Positions 7,857-15,953 of a stretch of DNA of 64,000 nucleotides are shown one piece after another. This DNA is from Chryseobacterium oncorhynchi (lineage in GTDB: Bacteria > Bacteroidota > Bacteroidia > Flavobacteriales > Weeksellaceae). The stretch spans positions 55,810 to 119,809 of the forward strand of contig NZ_PPEI02000008.1 of NCBI RefSeq assembly GCF_002899895.1, written 5' to 3'. The notes beneath the pieces are model-generated. The model saw only the letters and a program-made list of their open reading frames with translations. It was not told the DNA's origin and searched no databases. The number at the start of each line of letters is the position of its first letter. Position 1 is the stretch's first letter. A program made the position numbers and the translations under genes.

Positions 7857-8459
7857 TTAATTTAATTTGATATTGAAATTATTTTCAACATATTTTAAAA
7901 TCTTCATGAAGCTTTCATATTCATCTATCCCTGGAATATCATTTAAATAACTTTCAGGATTAGAATAATGAAATTCATTCTCGTCGTTATTTGATTTATA
8001 TTTTACTAAAAAGTCTACCCCGCCTGTAATACTACGTTCTCTTGTAAATAATCCATATCTTTTTTCATCATTATCGTATACAGCCTTTGATTGGGATGTC
8101 TTATATCTGAAAAAATCTTCTTTAGGGAGATAACCGATATTCATTGATTCCAAAGTAACAAAAGCTTTTTCAAGTATATCTTTAGATTTTAATGGAGTAA
8201 CTTTTGCCGGAGTGATTCTATATTCATCCCTACTTACGTAATAGGGTGAAAACCATTGTATCAACTCAGCATTCCAATTCTCATCTTTTCCTTGATAAAT
8301 TCTGAAAATTTTTCCTCCGATTGTCATTTCGGAACCTTGATAAATTATTATTTCTTTTTTATTTTCAATATTAATAGGAAGACCGGCAAGTTTATTTACA
8401 TCCTGTCCTTTCAATACTGAAACCATAAGGAAAAATAAAATTTGAAATAAAACTTTCAC
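7857..8459 (-). CDS. Predicted exported protein of unknown function inserted between paaA and paaB
   Basis: I do not recognise this 200-residue protein. It starts with a hydrophobic signal-like segment (MKVLFQILFFLMVSVLKGQ), so it is probably exported. The remainder is mixed charged and aromatic (IFRIYQGKDENWNAELIQWF, YGLFTRERSITGGVDFLVKY), compatible with a small beta-rich domain, and has no known catalytic motif. It starts 7 bp after paaA stops and ends 16 bp before paaB begins, so it should be co-transcribed. A periplasmic protein has no obvious place in a cytoplasmic oxygenase, so its position is odd. It may be a recent insertion. Confidence 0.7.
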   Translation of the reverse strand: MKVLFQILFFLMVSVLKGQDVNKLAGLPINIENKKEIIIYQGSEMTIGGKIFRIYQGKDENWNAELIQWFSPYYVSRDEYRITPAKVTPLKSKDILEKAFVTLESMNIGYLPKEDFFRYKTSQSKAVYDNDEKRYGLFTRERSITGGVDFLVKYKSNNDENEFHYSNPESYLNDIPGIDEYESFMKILKYVENNFNIKLN

Positions 8460-8466
8460 TAATTTC

Positions 8467-9405
8467 TTAATTTACTTTCTCGTTTTGTTTTTCTGCAAAA
8501 GCTGCAGCTGCTTCTTTTACCCAAGAATTTTCTCTTTGCGCTTTTCTCTTCGTTTCGATACGCTTTTTATTACAAGGTCCGTTACCTTTTAAGATTTCCA
8601 TGAATTCTCCCCAAGGAAGTTCTCCGAAATCGTAGTGTTGTCTTTCCTCATTCCATTTCAGATCTTTATCAGGAATTGTTAATCCTAAGAATTCTGCCTG
8701 AGAAACAGTAACGTCAATGAATCTCTGACGAAGACTGTCATTACTTTCTCTTTTTACTCTATAATTCATAGAGATTTTAGAGTTTGGTGAACTGTCATCA
8801 TTAGGTCCAAACATCATTAGAGCCGGCCACCAGAAACGATTTAACGAAGCCTGTGCCATTTCTTTCTGTTGTTTTGTACCACGGCAAAGTGCCATCAGGA
8901 TTTCATACCCTTGTCTTTGGTGAAAAGACTCTTCTTTACAGATTTTCACCATCGCTCTTGAATAAGGGCCATAAGAATTCCCCATCAGCATTACCTGATT
9001 CATGATAGCGGCACCGTCTACCAACCAGCCGATGGCACCGATATCTGCCCAGCTTAATGTAGGGTAATTAAATATACTTGAATACTTGGCTTTCCCTTCC
9101 AGCATATCTTCATAAGTGGCATCTCTATCTGCTCTGATAGTTCCGTTTCCTAACGTTTCTGTTGCAGAGTATAAATACAAGCCATGTCCTGCTTCATCCT
9201 GAACTTTAGCCAAAAGAGCCATTTTTCTTCTTAATGAAGGAGCTCTTGAGATCCAGTTCGCTTCCGGCAACATCCCGACAATCTCAGAATGTGCATGCTG
9301 CGAAATTTGACGAACCAATAATTTTCTGTAATCATCAGGCATTACATCTTTTGGTTCCACTTTATTTTCGTCGTGAACGTATTGAACAAATTTTTCTAAG
9401 TCCAT
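8467..9405 (-). CDS. paaA: 1,2-phenylacetyl-CoA epoxidase catalytic subunit PaaA
   Basis: The start is placed at 9405 ([18 protein letters not shown]), giving 312 residues as in known PaaA proteins. The 14 codons upstream derive from a hairpin repeat. Candidate diiron ligands are visible: E41 in HSEIVG, E71 and H74 in [10 protein letters not shown], and E159 and H162 in [12 protein letters not shown]. PaaA is the oxygenase subunit that inserts one oxygen into the ring of phenylacetyl-CoA in the cytoplasm, drawing electrons from PaaE. It follows paaE across a hairpin repeat. No key residue is missing. Confidence 0.95.
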   Translation of the reverse strand: MDLEKFVQYVHDENKVEPKDVMPDDYRKLLVRQISQHAHSEIVGMLPEANWISRAPSLRRKMALLAKVQDEAGHGLYLYSATETLGNGTIRADRDATYEDMLEGKAKYSSIFNYPTLSWADIGAIGWLVDGAAIMNQVMLMGNSYGPYSRAMVKICKEESFHQRQGYEILMALCRGTKQQKEMAQASLNRFWWPALMMFGPNDDSSPNSKISMNYRVKRESNDSLRQRFIDVTVSQAEFLGLTIPDKDLKWNEERQHYDFGELPWGEFMEILKGNGPCNKKRIETKRKAQRENSWVKEAAAAFAEKQNEKVN

Positions 9406-9422
9406 TTCTTTTGTTTTTTGTA

Positions 9423-9495
9423 CTAAAGTAAAATGTCGGTTGTACAATGTATCTTTGATATACTTTTTACATTATACATTTTACACTTTACAAAA
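9423..9495. repeat. AT-rich intergenic hairpin element, AATGTAAAATGTA type
   Basis: Left arm AAAGTAAAATGTCGGTTG with TACAATGTATC. Right arm TACTTTTTACATTATACATT with TTACACTTTACA. The reverse complement of the right arm aligns with the left. It fills the paaE-paaA gap. Confidence 0.65.
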
Positions 9496-9497
9496 AA

Positions 9498-10583
9498 TTA
9501 AACATCATAATTAAGCATCACCACATTCGTTGTCGGGTGACATTGACAGGTAAGAACGAAGCCTCTGGCTACTTCATCTTCGGTAAGCGCATAGTTTTTC
9601 TCCATGAAAACTTCTCCCTCCAAAACCTCTGCCTTACACGTACAACAAACTCCTCCTTTGCAAGCAAAAGGTACAGGAAGATTGTCTTTCAATGCTTTAT
9701 CTAAGATACTTTCTTTTTTGGAATTAAGGTGAAACGAATATTCATCATCATCAATGATTACCGTTACCATACTTTCAATATTGGCAATTGCCTTGAATTC
9801 ATCACTCATCTCCTCCGTATTTTCTTCATCCGGAGCAGTGAAGTATTCAAATAAAACCTGAATTGCAGGCACTTTTTTATCTTTTTTCAGATAATCAGCA
9901 ATTCCTTTGATCATTTCAGAAGGACCACAAATGAAGTAGGTAGCCTCTTTTACATCAATATCTGTATATCTTTCAAACAGCTGATCTAATTTTTCTGGAG
10001 AAATTCTTCCTTCAAAAACAGGGTCCTCATGTTTTTCTCTACTTACGAGATAAACCACTTTAAGCCTTCCATTGAAATGTTCTACCAATTTATCAATTTC
10101 AGCCTTTCTCAAAATATGGTTCATACTTCTGTTGCTGTAAAACAAATAGGCATTGCTGCTAGGTTCCTGATAAAGACTTTCTTTAATATTGGATAAAACC
10201 GGAGTGATACCACTTCCTGCCGCTAAACCAACATACGTTTTTACGTTTGTAGGGTGATAAGAAGTATTAAAACCGCCCATTGGAGGCATTACTTCCAACA
10301 CTTCATCCATATGAAGATGCTCATTGAAATATCCTGATACTTTTCCACCTTCCAGTAATTTTACCAGAACCTCCAGCGTATTACTTTTTTCGCTTGGAGC
10401 ATTGCAGATAGAATAAGAACGTCTCTCTTCATTTCCGTTGATCATCATTCGGAAATTCAGATACTGTCCTTGTTTGAACCTGAACTTGTCTTTCAGTTCC
10501 TCCGGAATTTCTACCGCTACACTCACGGCTTCGGAAGTATCTTTCTGAACTTTTACAGTTTTAAGTTTATAAAATGAGTTCAT
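9498..10583 (-). CDS. paaE: Phenylacetyl-CoA epoxidase reductase PaaE
   Basis: This 361-residue protein has an FAD domain (RSYSICN at 55-61), an NAD(P) domain (GSGITPV at 124-130 and CGPSEM at 219-224) and a C-terminal plant-type 2Fe-2S ferredoxin domain. The ferredoxin ligands are Cys308, 313, 316 and 346, spaced C-x4-C-x2-C-x29-C. PaaE passes electrons from NADPH to the diiron centre of PaaA. Its ATG overlaps the paaK stop codon by one base (TAATG), which indicates translational coupling to paaK. Domain order and length match known PaaE. Confidence 0.94.
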   Translation of the reverse strand: MNSFYKLKTVKVQKDTSEAVSVAVEIPEELKDKFRFKQGQYLNFRMMINGNEERRSYSICNAPSEKSNTLEVLVKLLEGGKVSGYFNEHLHMDEVLEVMPPMGGFNTSYHPTNVKTYVGLAAGSGITPVLSNIKESLYQEPSSNAYLFYSNRSMNHILRKAEIDKLVEHFNGRLKVVYLVSREKHEDPVFEGRISPEKLDQLFERYTDIDVKEATYFICGPSEMIKGIADYLKKDKKVPAIQVLFEYFTAPDEENTEEMSDEFKAIANIESMVTVIIDDDEYSFHLNSKKESILDKALKDNLPVPFACKGGVCCTCKAEVLEGEVFMEKNYALTEDEVARGFVLTCQCHPTTNVVMLNYDV

Positions 10584-11899
10584 TATTTTTTTAGTATTCT
10601 ATTAATTTTTCCACCTTCGCACTTCGGCAAACTGTCTTGGGTATGAACTTTCACTTTTGTGGTGATCCCTACCCGTTTTTTGATTTCGTTTTCTATATTT
10701 TTTCCGAAGCTTCCGACAAAATTAAAATAATCATCGGTATTTGCTTCTATTTTTTGAGCGTTTACAAGATCGTCTGCAATTTCTACATCAATATCTAAAG
10801 CTACACACATTTGTTCTTTTTCAATCGGAGTCAAATAATAATTAGGAACTACTCCTTTTACATGGGAAAAAGCTTCTTCAATCTGACTTGGATAAACGTT
10901 CACTCCTCTTACGATCAACATATCATCTGCTCTGCCAACAATCGGTTTCATTTTCACCATTGTTCTTTTGGCATTTTCATCGTAATAAAGGCTGGTGATA
11001 TCATTAGTCCAATAACGTAGAAGTGGCATGGCTTTCTTCGTTAAAGTAGTAATCACCAAAACTCCTTCTTCTCCAAAAGGAACCGGTTGCTTGGTAATTG
11101 GATCTAAAATTTCAGGATAGAAATGATCTTCCCAAATGTAAGAACCTCCTTTTTCTTCAAAGTCTTCCATGGAAACTCCAGGGCCGATAATTTCACTTAA
11201 ACCATAGATATTGGTTGCATGTACTCCCAATCTTTCCTCAATATGACCTCTGATGATCTCAGTCCAAGGTTCTGATCCTAACACTGCATATTTAAGACTA
11301 ATTTCATCTGCTGAGATTCCTCTCTTAGCAAACTCGTCAGCAATGGTTAAAGCATAAGATGGTGAGCAACAAATCACTTCAGGTTTAAAATCTACAATCA
11401 GATCAACCTGTCTCGCAGTCATTCCTCCAGAAATAGGAAGAACACTCATTCCCAGCATTTCTGCACCATAATGAAGCCCTAGTCCACCGGTAAAAATCCC
11501 ATAACCATACGCGTTATGCAGCTGCATTCCCGGTCTGGCTCCTGCTGCGTGTAAAGATCTTGCTACAACTTCACTAAAAAGATCTACATCTTCCTTGGTA
11601 TATCCCACCACTGTTGGTTTTCCTGTTGTTCCGCTTGAGCAGTGAATTCTCTGAAGTTCACTTTTTGGAACGGTAAATAAACCAAACGGATAGTTATCTC
11701 TTAAATCCTGTTTGTAAGTAATCGGAAGTTTCGTGATATCTGCGATCGTCCTTATCTCATTGGGAGATATTTCCAATTCATCAAGTTTTCTTTTATAAAA
11801 CTCTGACTTCTCTCCTAGATAACCGATCAAATTAATCAACCGGTCAGATTGAAGCTGTCTCAACTGACCCAGCTCCAGATATTCAACTGAAAAATCCAT
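10583..11899 (-). CDS. paaK: Phenylacetate-CoA ligase
   Basis: The start at 11899 (MDFSVEYLELGQL) gives 438 residues, the usual PaaK length. An in-frame ATG 5 codons upstream overlaps the operator-like palindrome and is less likely. The adenylate-forming signature SSGTTGKPT is at residues 88-96. Later core motifs are the YGLSEI segment and a GRADDMLIVRGVNVYP hinge region. The enzyme activates phenylacetate with ATP and CoA, the first step of the pathway. It is the first enzyme gene after the regulator, with a candidate promoter and operator directly upstream (11908-11955). Confidence 0.94.
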   Translation of the reverse strand: MDFSVEYLELGQLRQLQSDRLINLIGYLGEKSEFYKRKLDELEISPNEIRTIADITKLPITYKQDLRDNYPFGLFTVPKSELQRIHCSSGTTGKPTVVGYTKEDVDLFSEVVARSLHAAGARPGMQLHNAYGYGIFTGGLGLHYGAEMLGMSVLPISGGMTARQVDLIVDFKPEVICCSPSYALTIADEFAKRGISADEISLKYAVLGSEPWTEIIRGHIEERLGVHATNIYGLSEIIGPGVSMEDFEEKGGSYIWEDHFYPEILDPITKQPVPFGEEGVLVITTLTKKAMPLLRYWTNDITSLYYDENAKRTMVKMKPIVGRADDMLIVRGVNVYPSQIEEAFSHVKGVVPNYYLTPIEKEQMCVALDIDVEIADDLVNAQKIEANTDDYFNFVGSFGKNIENEIKKRVGITTKVKVHTQDSLPKCEGGKINRILKK

Positions 11900-11907
11900 A
11901 AAACTAA

Positions 11908-11921
11908 CTAACATTTGTTAG
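11908..11921. promoter_or_regulatory. Candidate PaaR operator upstream of paaK
   Basis: CTAACATTTGTTAG is a perfect 14-bp palindrome 9 bp before the paaK start. It lies just downstream of the predicted -7 box, where a bound repressor would block transcription. It fits the form CNAAC-N4-GTTNG that, as I recall it, describes TetR-type PaaR sites in Thermus. A second match lies at 12729-12742. Confidence 0.55.
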
Positions 11922-11924
11922 GTG

Positions 11925-11955
11925 TAAATTTAAAAAGATTTTGGAAGCTGGCAAA
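11925..11955 (-). promoter_or_regulatory. Predicted paaK promoter
   Basis: On the minus strand a TTTG (-33) at 11955-11952 is followed after 19 nt by TAAATTTA at 11932-11925. The latter differs from the Bacteroidota -7 consensus TAnnTTTG only in the last base. The start point would fall inside the palindrome at 11908-11921. Confidence 0.45.
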
Positions 11956-12030
11956 ATTTTCATGACTTTTATCATATTTTGAATGATTCTAAATAACAAA
12001 ACACAATCTGAGCCACCTTACTTCTGTAAA

Positions 12031-12049
12031 ATTACAATGTAAAATGTAT
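12031..12049. repeat. Single arm of the AATGTAAAATGTA-type element
   Basis: ATTACAATGTAAAATGTAT matches one arm of the hairpin elements at 5196 and 9423, but no second arm is seen nearby. It lies between paaR and paaK. Confidence 0.5.
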
Positions 12050-12070
12050 GATGATTTCTTTTGCCTAAGG

Positions 12071-12649
12071 CTATGATTTTTGGTTTCCTAATAATCCAAA
12101 AAGTATTTTTTCTCTTATCTCATCCGTAATTTCATCGGTAGAGTCGCTGCTTCTCTTGAACCAGAAATAGGAATTATTAAGGGTATGAAGAATGAATCTT
12201 GTGGTAAATGATGGTGACTTTAGTTCCCAGTTTTCAGCTTTGTAAATTTCAGAAATTAATGCTTCAACTTCCTGTTGATAATTCTTTCTTAATTCTACAA
12301 ATTCTGGAAGTCTTTCTTCAAGGTGTCTCCATTCCACAGAATAGATGTGCGTAACATCGCGGTTTTTAAGAACAACAGACAAATGTTTATCCAGAAATAA
12401 ATCCAATTTCTCTCTTGGAACCACATTCGTGTTTTTTACTTCCTGAAGCTTATCGAAAAACTCCTGCGCTATACCAAAACATACCCACTCCAGAATTTCT
12501 TCCTTTGAACGGATATGCGCATATAATGATGCAGCCTTGATATTAAGCTTCGTAGCTAAATCTCTTACTGAGCTTCCCATATAGCCTTTCTCTTTGAAAA
12601 GCTCTACTGCTACGTCTAATATTTTCCTTTGTTTTTCTTTAAGTTCCAT
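12071..12649 (-). CDS. paaR: TetR-family regulator of phenylacetate catabolism (PaaR-like)
   Basis: The start at 12649 (MELKEKQRKILDVAVELFKE) gives 192 residues. An upstream in-frame start would add 24 residues that run through the candidate promoter. The TetR helix-turn-helix is at about residues 27-46 (SVRDLATKLNIKAASLYAHI); the rest is the helical ligand-binding domain. The gene is first in the minus-strand cluster, 171 bp before paaK. By family knowledge such regulators are released from DNA by phenylacetyl-CoA. Candidate operators lie upstream of paaK and upstream of this gene, which suggests autoregulation. A minus-strand -7 box, TACTTTTG, is at 12668-12661. Confidence 0.82.
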   Translation of the reverse strand: MELKEKQRKILDVAVELFKEKGYMGSSVRDLATKLNIKAASLYAHIRSKEEILEWVCFGIAQEFFDKLQEVKNTNVVPREKLDLFLDKHLSVVLKNRDVTHIYSVEWRHLEERLPEFVELRKNYQQEVEALISEIYKAENWELKSPSFTTRFILHTLNNSYFWFKRSSDSTDEITDEIREKILFGLLGNQKS

Positions 12650-12728
12650 CTGTAAAAATGCAAAAGTAGTTATTCTCTTAATAAAAAGTTGAAATTTAAC
12701 ATAGTGATTAAACAAATTCACTCATTTA

Positions 12729-12742
12729 CAAACTTACGTTCG
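12729..12742. promoter_or_regulatory. Candidate PaaR operator upstream of paaR
   Basis: CAAACTTACGTTCG fits CNAAC-N4-GTTNG exactly at the fixed positions, like the perfect palindrome before paaK. It lies about 80 bp upstream of the paaR start, which would allow autoregulation. Confidence 0.4.
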
Positions 12743-12801
12743 AGGTCATTATTTTTAAATCTGACTATTTGTTCATGAATTCCAAAGTAAAAGTTGAAGA
12801 A

Positions 12802-12858
12802 TCGGAAATTTTGTCAAGTTAATTTTACGTTAAAAATGGTGAATTCGGAAATTTTGTC
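12802..12858. repeat. Direct repeat pair upstream of clpB
   Basis: TCGGAAATTTTGTC occurs exactly at 12802-12815 and again at 12845-12858, 43 bp apart. Two identical 14-mers in a divergent promoter region suggest a protein binding site. Which gene it serves is unknown. Confidence 0.5.
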
Positions 12859-12933
12859 CATTTTTTTTGTAAATTTAATAATTGAACAGTTTTTGCGATA
12901 CAGTCATCAAATAAATGATTAAATAATTGATGG

Positions 12934-12977
12934 CATTAAGAAACTAAGCCTGAAAATTTAGTTTCTTGATGTTTTTT
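12934..12977 (+). promoter_or_regulatory. Terminator-like hairpin in the clpB leader
   Basis: Arms AAGAAACTAA (12938-12947) and TTAGTTTCTT (12958-12967) pair perfectly. CAT and ATG extend the stem past one wobble. A T-run follows directly. No gene ends before it on the plus strand, so it may be an attenuator or folded leader of clpB, or the end of a small RNA. Confidence 0.45.
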
Positions 12978-13021
12978 TAAAGCTAAACTTTGAACAAATC
13001 ATTACCAAAAATATATAAAAT

Positions 13022-15616
13022 ATGAACTTAAACCAATATACTGTAAAATCACAAGAAGCCATCCAGGCAGCACAACAAGTTGCAATGGAACTTGGCAATC
13101 AAAGTATTGAACCTCAACATCTCCTTGAAGGAATTTTTCAGGTAGATGAAAATATATCGCCTTTCCTATTAAAGAAATCTGAAGCAGATGCTAATTTAGT
13201 AAGAGAGCGAAATCGTGAAAATTTAGAAAAGCTTCCTAAAGTACAGGGAGGAAATATTTACCTATCTCAATCAGCAAATAAAGTGTTGCTAGACGCACCA
13301 AACATTGCCAAAAAAATGGGCGATGAATTTGTAACGATTGAGCACTTATGGTTATCTCTTATTGAAACCAGTTCGGAAGTTTCTCAAATGTTGAAAGACA
13401 TGGGAGTAACTAAAAAACTATTGGAAGGGGGAATTAAAGAATTAAGAAAAGGAAGTAAGGCAACTTCTGCAAGTTCAGAAGAAACTTATCAATCCTTAAA
13501 TAAATATGCTAAAAACTTTAACGAGTTAGCAGCTGAAGGAAAACTGGATCCCGTAATTGGACGTGATGAAGAAATTCGAAGAGTTCTACAGATCCTTTCC
13601 CGAAGAACAAAAAACAACCCTATCCTGATCGGAGAGCCTGGTGTAGGTAAAACAGCAATTGCTGAAGGAATTGCCCACAGAATCATCAGTGGAGACATTC
13701 CTGAGAATCTAATGGATAAAACATTATATTCATTGGATATGGGAGCCTTAATCGCCGGTGCAAAATACAAAGGTGAGTTTGAAGAACGTCTGAAATCTGT
13801 GGTAAATGAAGTCATCAAATCTGACGGACAAATTATTCTTTTCATTGATGAGATCCACACTCTGGTAGGTGCCGGAGGAGGCGATGGAGCAATGGATGCT
13901 GCCAATATTTTGAAGCCAGCCTTAGCAAGAGGTGAATTGAGAGCTATTGGAGCAACAACCTTAAATGAATACCAAAAGTATTTTGAAAAGGATAAAGCAT
14001 TGGAAAGACGTTTTCAGAAAGTGATGGTAGAAGAACCGGATACGGAGTCTGCTATTTCAATTCTTCGTGGAATTAAGGATAAATATGAGGCTCACCACAA
14101 GGTAAGAATCAAGGATGAAGCAATCATTGCTGCTGTAGAAATGTCTCAAAGATATATTTCAGACAGATTTTTACCAGATAAGGCGATTGACCTTATTGAT
14201 GAAGCTTCGGCTAAATTGAGAATGGAGATCAATTCAAAACCGGAAGAGTTGGACGTTCTAGACAGAAGATTAATGCAGTTGGAAATTGAACTGGCCGCTA
14301 TTTCGAGAGAAGGTAACCAAACTAAAATTGACCATTTAAAAGAGGATATTTCGAAGATTTCTGAAGAGAGAAACGAGATCAATGCAAAATGGTTGAAAGA
14401 AAAGCAAAAAAGTGAAGATCTTACCCAGATCAAAAAAGATATTGAATCTCTGAAATTGGAGGCGGAAAGAGCTTCCAGAACAGGAGATTATGCTAAAGTA
14501 GCGGAAATCCAATATGGAAAACTTCGTGAAAAAGAAGACCAGCTTGAAAAGCTTGAAATTGAAATGCAAAATCATCAGAACGAGCTTATTAAAGAGGAAG
14601 TAACTTCTGATAATATCTCTGAGGTAATTGCAAAATGGACAGGTATTCCTGTCACTAAGTTATTGCAATCAGAAAGAGACAAATTATTGAATCTGGAAGC
14701 TGAACTTCACCACAGAGTTGTAGGACAGGATGAAGCTATTGGCGCTGTAGCTGATGCTATCAGAAGAAACAGAGCCGGATTGAGTGATGATAAAAAACCC
14801 ATCGGATCATTCCTATTCCTTGGAACAACGGGAGTTGGTAAAACTGAGCTTGCAAAGGCATTAGCAGAGTTCTTATTCGATGATGAGAACAATATGACCA
14901 GAATTGATATGAGTGAGTATCAGGAACGCCACAGTGTTTCAAGATTGGTTGGTGCTCCTCCGGGATATGTGGGATATGATGAAGGCGGACAATTGACTGA
15001 AGCAGTAAGAAGAAGACCTTATTCTGTAGTCCTTTTGGATGAGATTGAAAAAGCCCATCCTGATGTTTTCAACACATTACTTCAGGTTTTGGATGATGGC
15101 CGTTTAACTGATAATAAAGGTCGTGTTGTGAATTTCAAAAACTCAATCATTATCATGACTTCGAATTTAGGTTCACATCTTATTCAGGAGAATTTTGAAA
15201 ATATCACTGACGAGAATCAGGATGCCATCGTGGATAAAACGAAAGTTGAGGTCTTCGATCTTTTAAAACAAACCCTACGTCCGGAATTCTTAAACAGAAT
15301 TGATGAAGTGGTATTGTTCCAACCTTTAAGAAAAAAAGAAATTGGAAAAATCGTTCAGTATCAGTTGAGAGGATTCAATGATATGTTGGCAAAACGCAAC
15401 ATCATCATGACTTTCACTCAGGATGCAGTAGATTATCTAATGGACAAAGGCTATGATCCGGCTTTCGGAGCAAGACCTTTAAAAAGAGTAATCCAACAGG
15501 AAGTATTAAATAAACTGTCTAAAGAAATCCTTGCAGGAAATGTAAACGACGGTGACAGAATTACCTTGGATTATTTTGTAGAAACCGGATTGGTTTTCAG
15601 ACCAACGGAACAATAA
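13022..15616 (+). CDS. clpB: ATP-dependent disaggregase chaperone ClpB
   Basis: This 864-residue protein has the full ClpB plan. It has an N-terminal Clp repeat domain (1-145), a first AAA domain with Walker A GEPGVGKT (204-211) and Walker B ILFIDEIHT, and the long coiled-coil middle domain (about 405-530). The second AAA domain has GTTGVGKT at 601-608, followed by the C-terminal D2 domain. ClpB works with DnaK to dissolve protein aggregates after heat stress in the cytoplasm. It appears monocistronic, with a terminator at 15659. The middle domain separates it from ClpA and ClpC. Length is normal. Confidence 0.97.
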   Translation: MNLNQYTVKSQEAIQAAQQVAMELGNQSIEPQHLLEGIFQVDENISPFLLKKSEADANLVRERNRENLEKLPKVQGGNIYLSQSANKVLLDAPNIAKKMGDEFVTIEHLWLSLIETSSEVSQMLKDMGVTKKLLEGGIKELRKGSKATSASSEETYQSLNKYAKNFNELAAEGKLDPVIGRDEEIRRVLQILSRRTKNNPILIGEPGVGKTAIAEGIAHRIISGDIPENLMDKTLYSLDMGALIAGAKYKGEFEERLKSVVNEVIKSDGQIILFIDEIHTLVGAGGGDGAMDAANILKPALARGELRAIGATTLNEYQKYFEKDKALERRFQKVMVEEPDTESAISILRGIKDKYEAHHKVRIKDEAIIAAVEMSQRYISDRFLPDKAIDLIDEASAKLRMEINSKPEELDVLDRRLMQLEIELAAISREGNQTKIDHLKEDISKISEERNEINAKWLKEKQKSEDLTQIKKDIESLKLEAERASRTGDYAKVAEIQYGKLREKEDQLEKLEIEMQNHQNELIKEEVTSDNISEVIAKWTGIPVTKLLQSERDKLLNLEAELHHRVVGQDEAIGAVADAIRRNRAGLSDDKKPIGSFLFLGTTGVGKTELAKALAEFLFDDENNMTRIDMSEYQERHSVSRLVGAPPGYVGYDEGGQLTEAVRRRPYSVVLLDEIEKAHPDVFNTLLQVLDDGRLTDNKGRVVNFKNSIIIMTSNLGSHLIQENFENITDENQDAIVDKTKVEVFDLLKQTLRPEFLNRIDEVVLFQPLRKKEIGKIVQYQLRGFNDMLAKRNIIMTFTQDAVDYLMDKGYDPAFGARPLKRVIQQEVLNKLSKEILAGNVNDGDRITLDYFVETGLVFRPTEQ

Positions 15617-15658
15617 AATAAGAAAGTAGTTTTTTTCATATACATTAATTTTTGTAAG

Positions 15659-15696
15659 TAAGTGCTGTAGAGAAATCTTCAGCACTTATTTTTTTT
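15659..15696 (+). terminator. Intrinsic terminator after clpB
   Basis: TAAGTGCTG (15659-15667) pairs with CAGCACTTA (15680-15688), followed by eight T. Confidence 0.85.
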
Positions 15697-15770
15697 CACA
15701 ATTATCCAAATATCGTGAAATATTATTATATTTATCATCCAAACAAATTAATAACTAAAACAAAATCAGT

Positions 15771-15923
15771 ATGAAAAAGTTAAAAAGAAACGAATTGAAG
15801 AACATTGATGGCGGAGTGGCTTCTGCTTTAATAATGTGTGATGAGAATTGGAACTGCCCTACCGGCCTTTGCTGTACTGCAGGATTGGTTTGCAGGGATC
15901 CTAAAAAATATGGATGTATTTAA
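15771..15923 (+). CDS. Double-glycine leader cysteine-rich peptide (bacteriocin-like / RiPP precursor)
   Basis: This is a 50-residue peptide. The leader MKKLKRNELKNIDGG ends in the double-glycine motif recognised by peptidase-containing ABC exporters. Cleavage after Gly15 would release a 35-residue product. The product has six cysteines (residues 23, 29, 34, 35, 41 and 49) spaced C-x5-C-x4-CC-x5-C-x7-C. That C-C-CC-C-C order is the framework of many inhibitor cystine-knot peptides. Similar leaders are frequent in Chryseobacterium bacteriocin-like peptides. No exporter or modifying enzyme lies next to it. It has its own terminator, and the kinase/regulator operon follows 193 bp later. The disulfide fold and role are inference. 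Confidence 0.75.
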   Translation: MKKLKRNELKNIDGGVASALIMCDENWNCPTGLCCTAGLVCRDPKKYGCI

Positions 15924-15929
15924 ATCAAG

Positions 15930-15953
15930 CCGGAGATTTTCTCCGGTTTTTTT
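15930..15953 (+). terminator. Intrinsic terminator after the cysteine-rich peptide gene
   Basis: CCGGAGA (15930-15936), loop TTT, TCTCCGG (15940-15946), then seven T. It is a strong GC-rich stem 6 bp after the stop codon and supports a dedicated short transcript. Confidence 0.9.

Larger units (their letters stand above)
12650..13021. other. Divergent intergenic region between paaR and clpB
   Basis: This 372-bp AT-rich region has no gene. It holds the paaR -7 box (12661-12668), a second PaaR-type operator (12729-12742), a 14-bp direct repeat (12802-12815 and 12845-12858) and a terminator-like hairpin before clpB (12934-12977). I found no clear consensus promoter for clpB. Confidence 0.7.

Noticed and set aside
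178-9495. Short repeats in the paa cluster considered as CRISPR arrays
   Set aside because: Units are short, imperfect and arranged as inverted arms, without regular unique spacers, and no cas gene is in the window.
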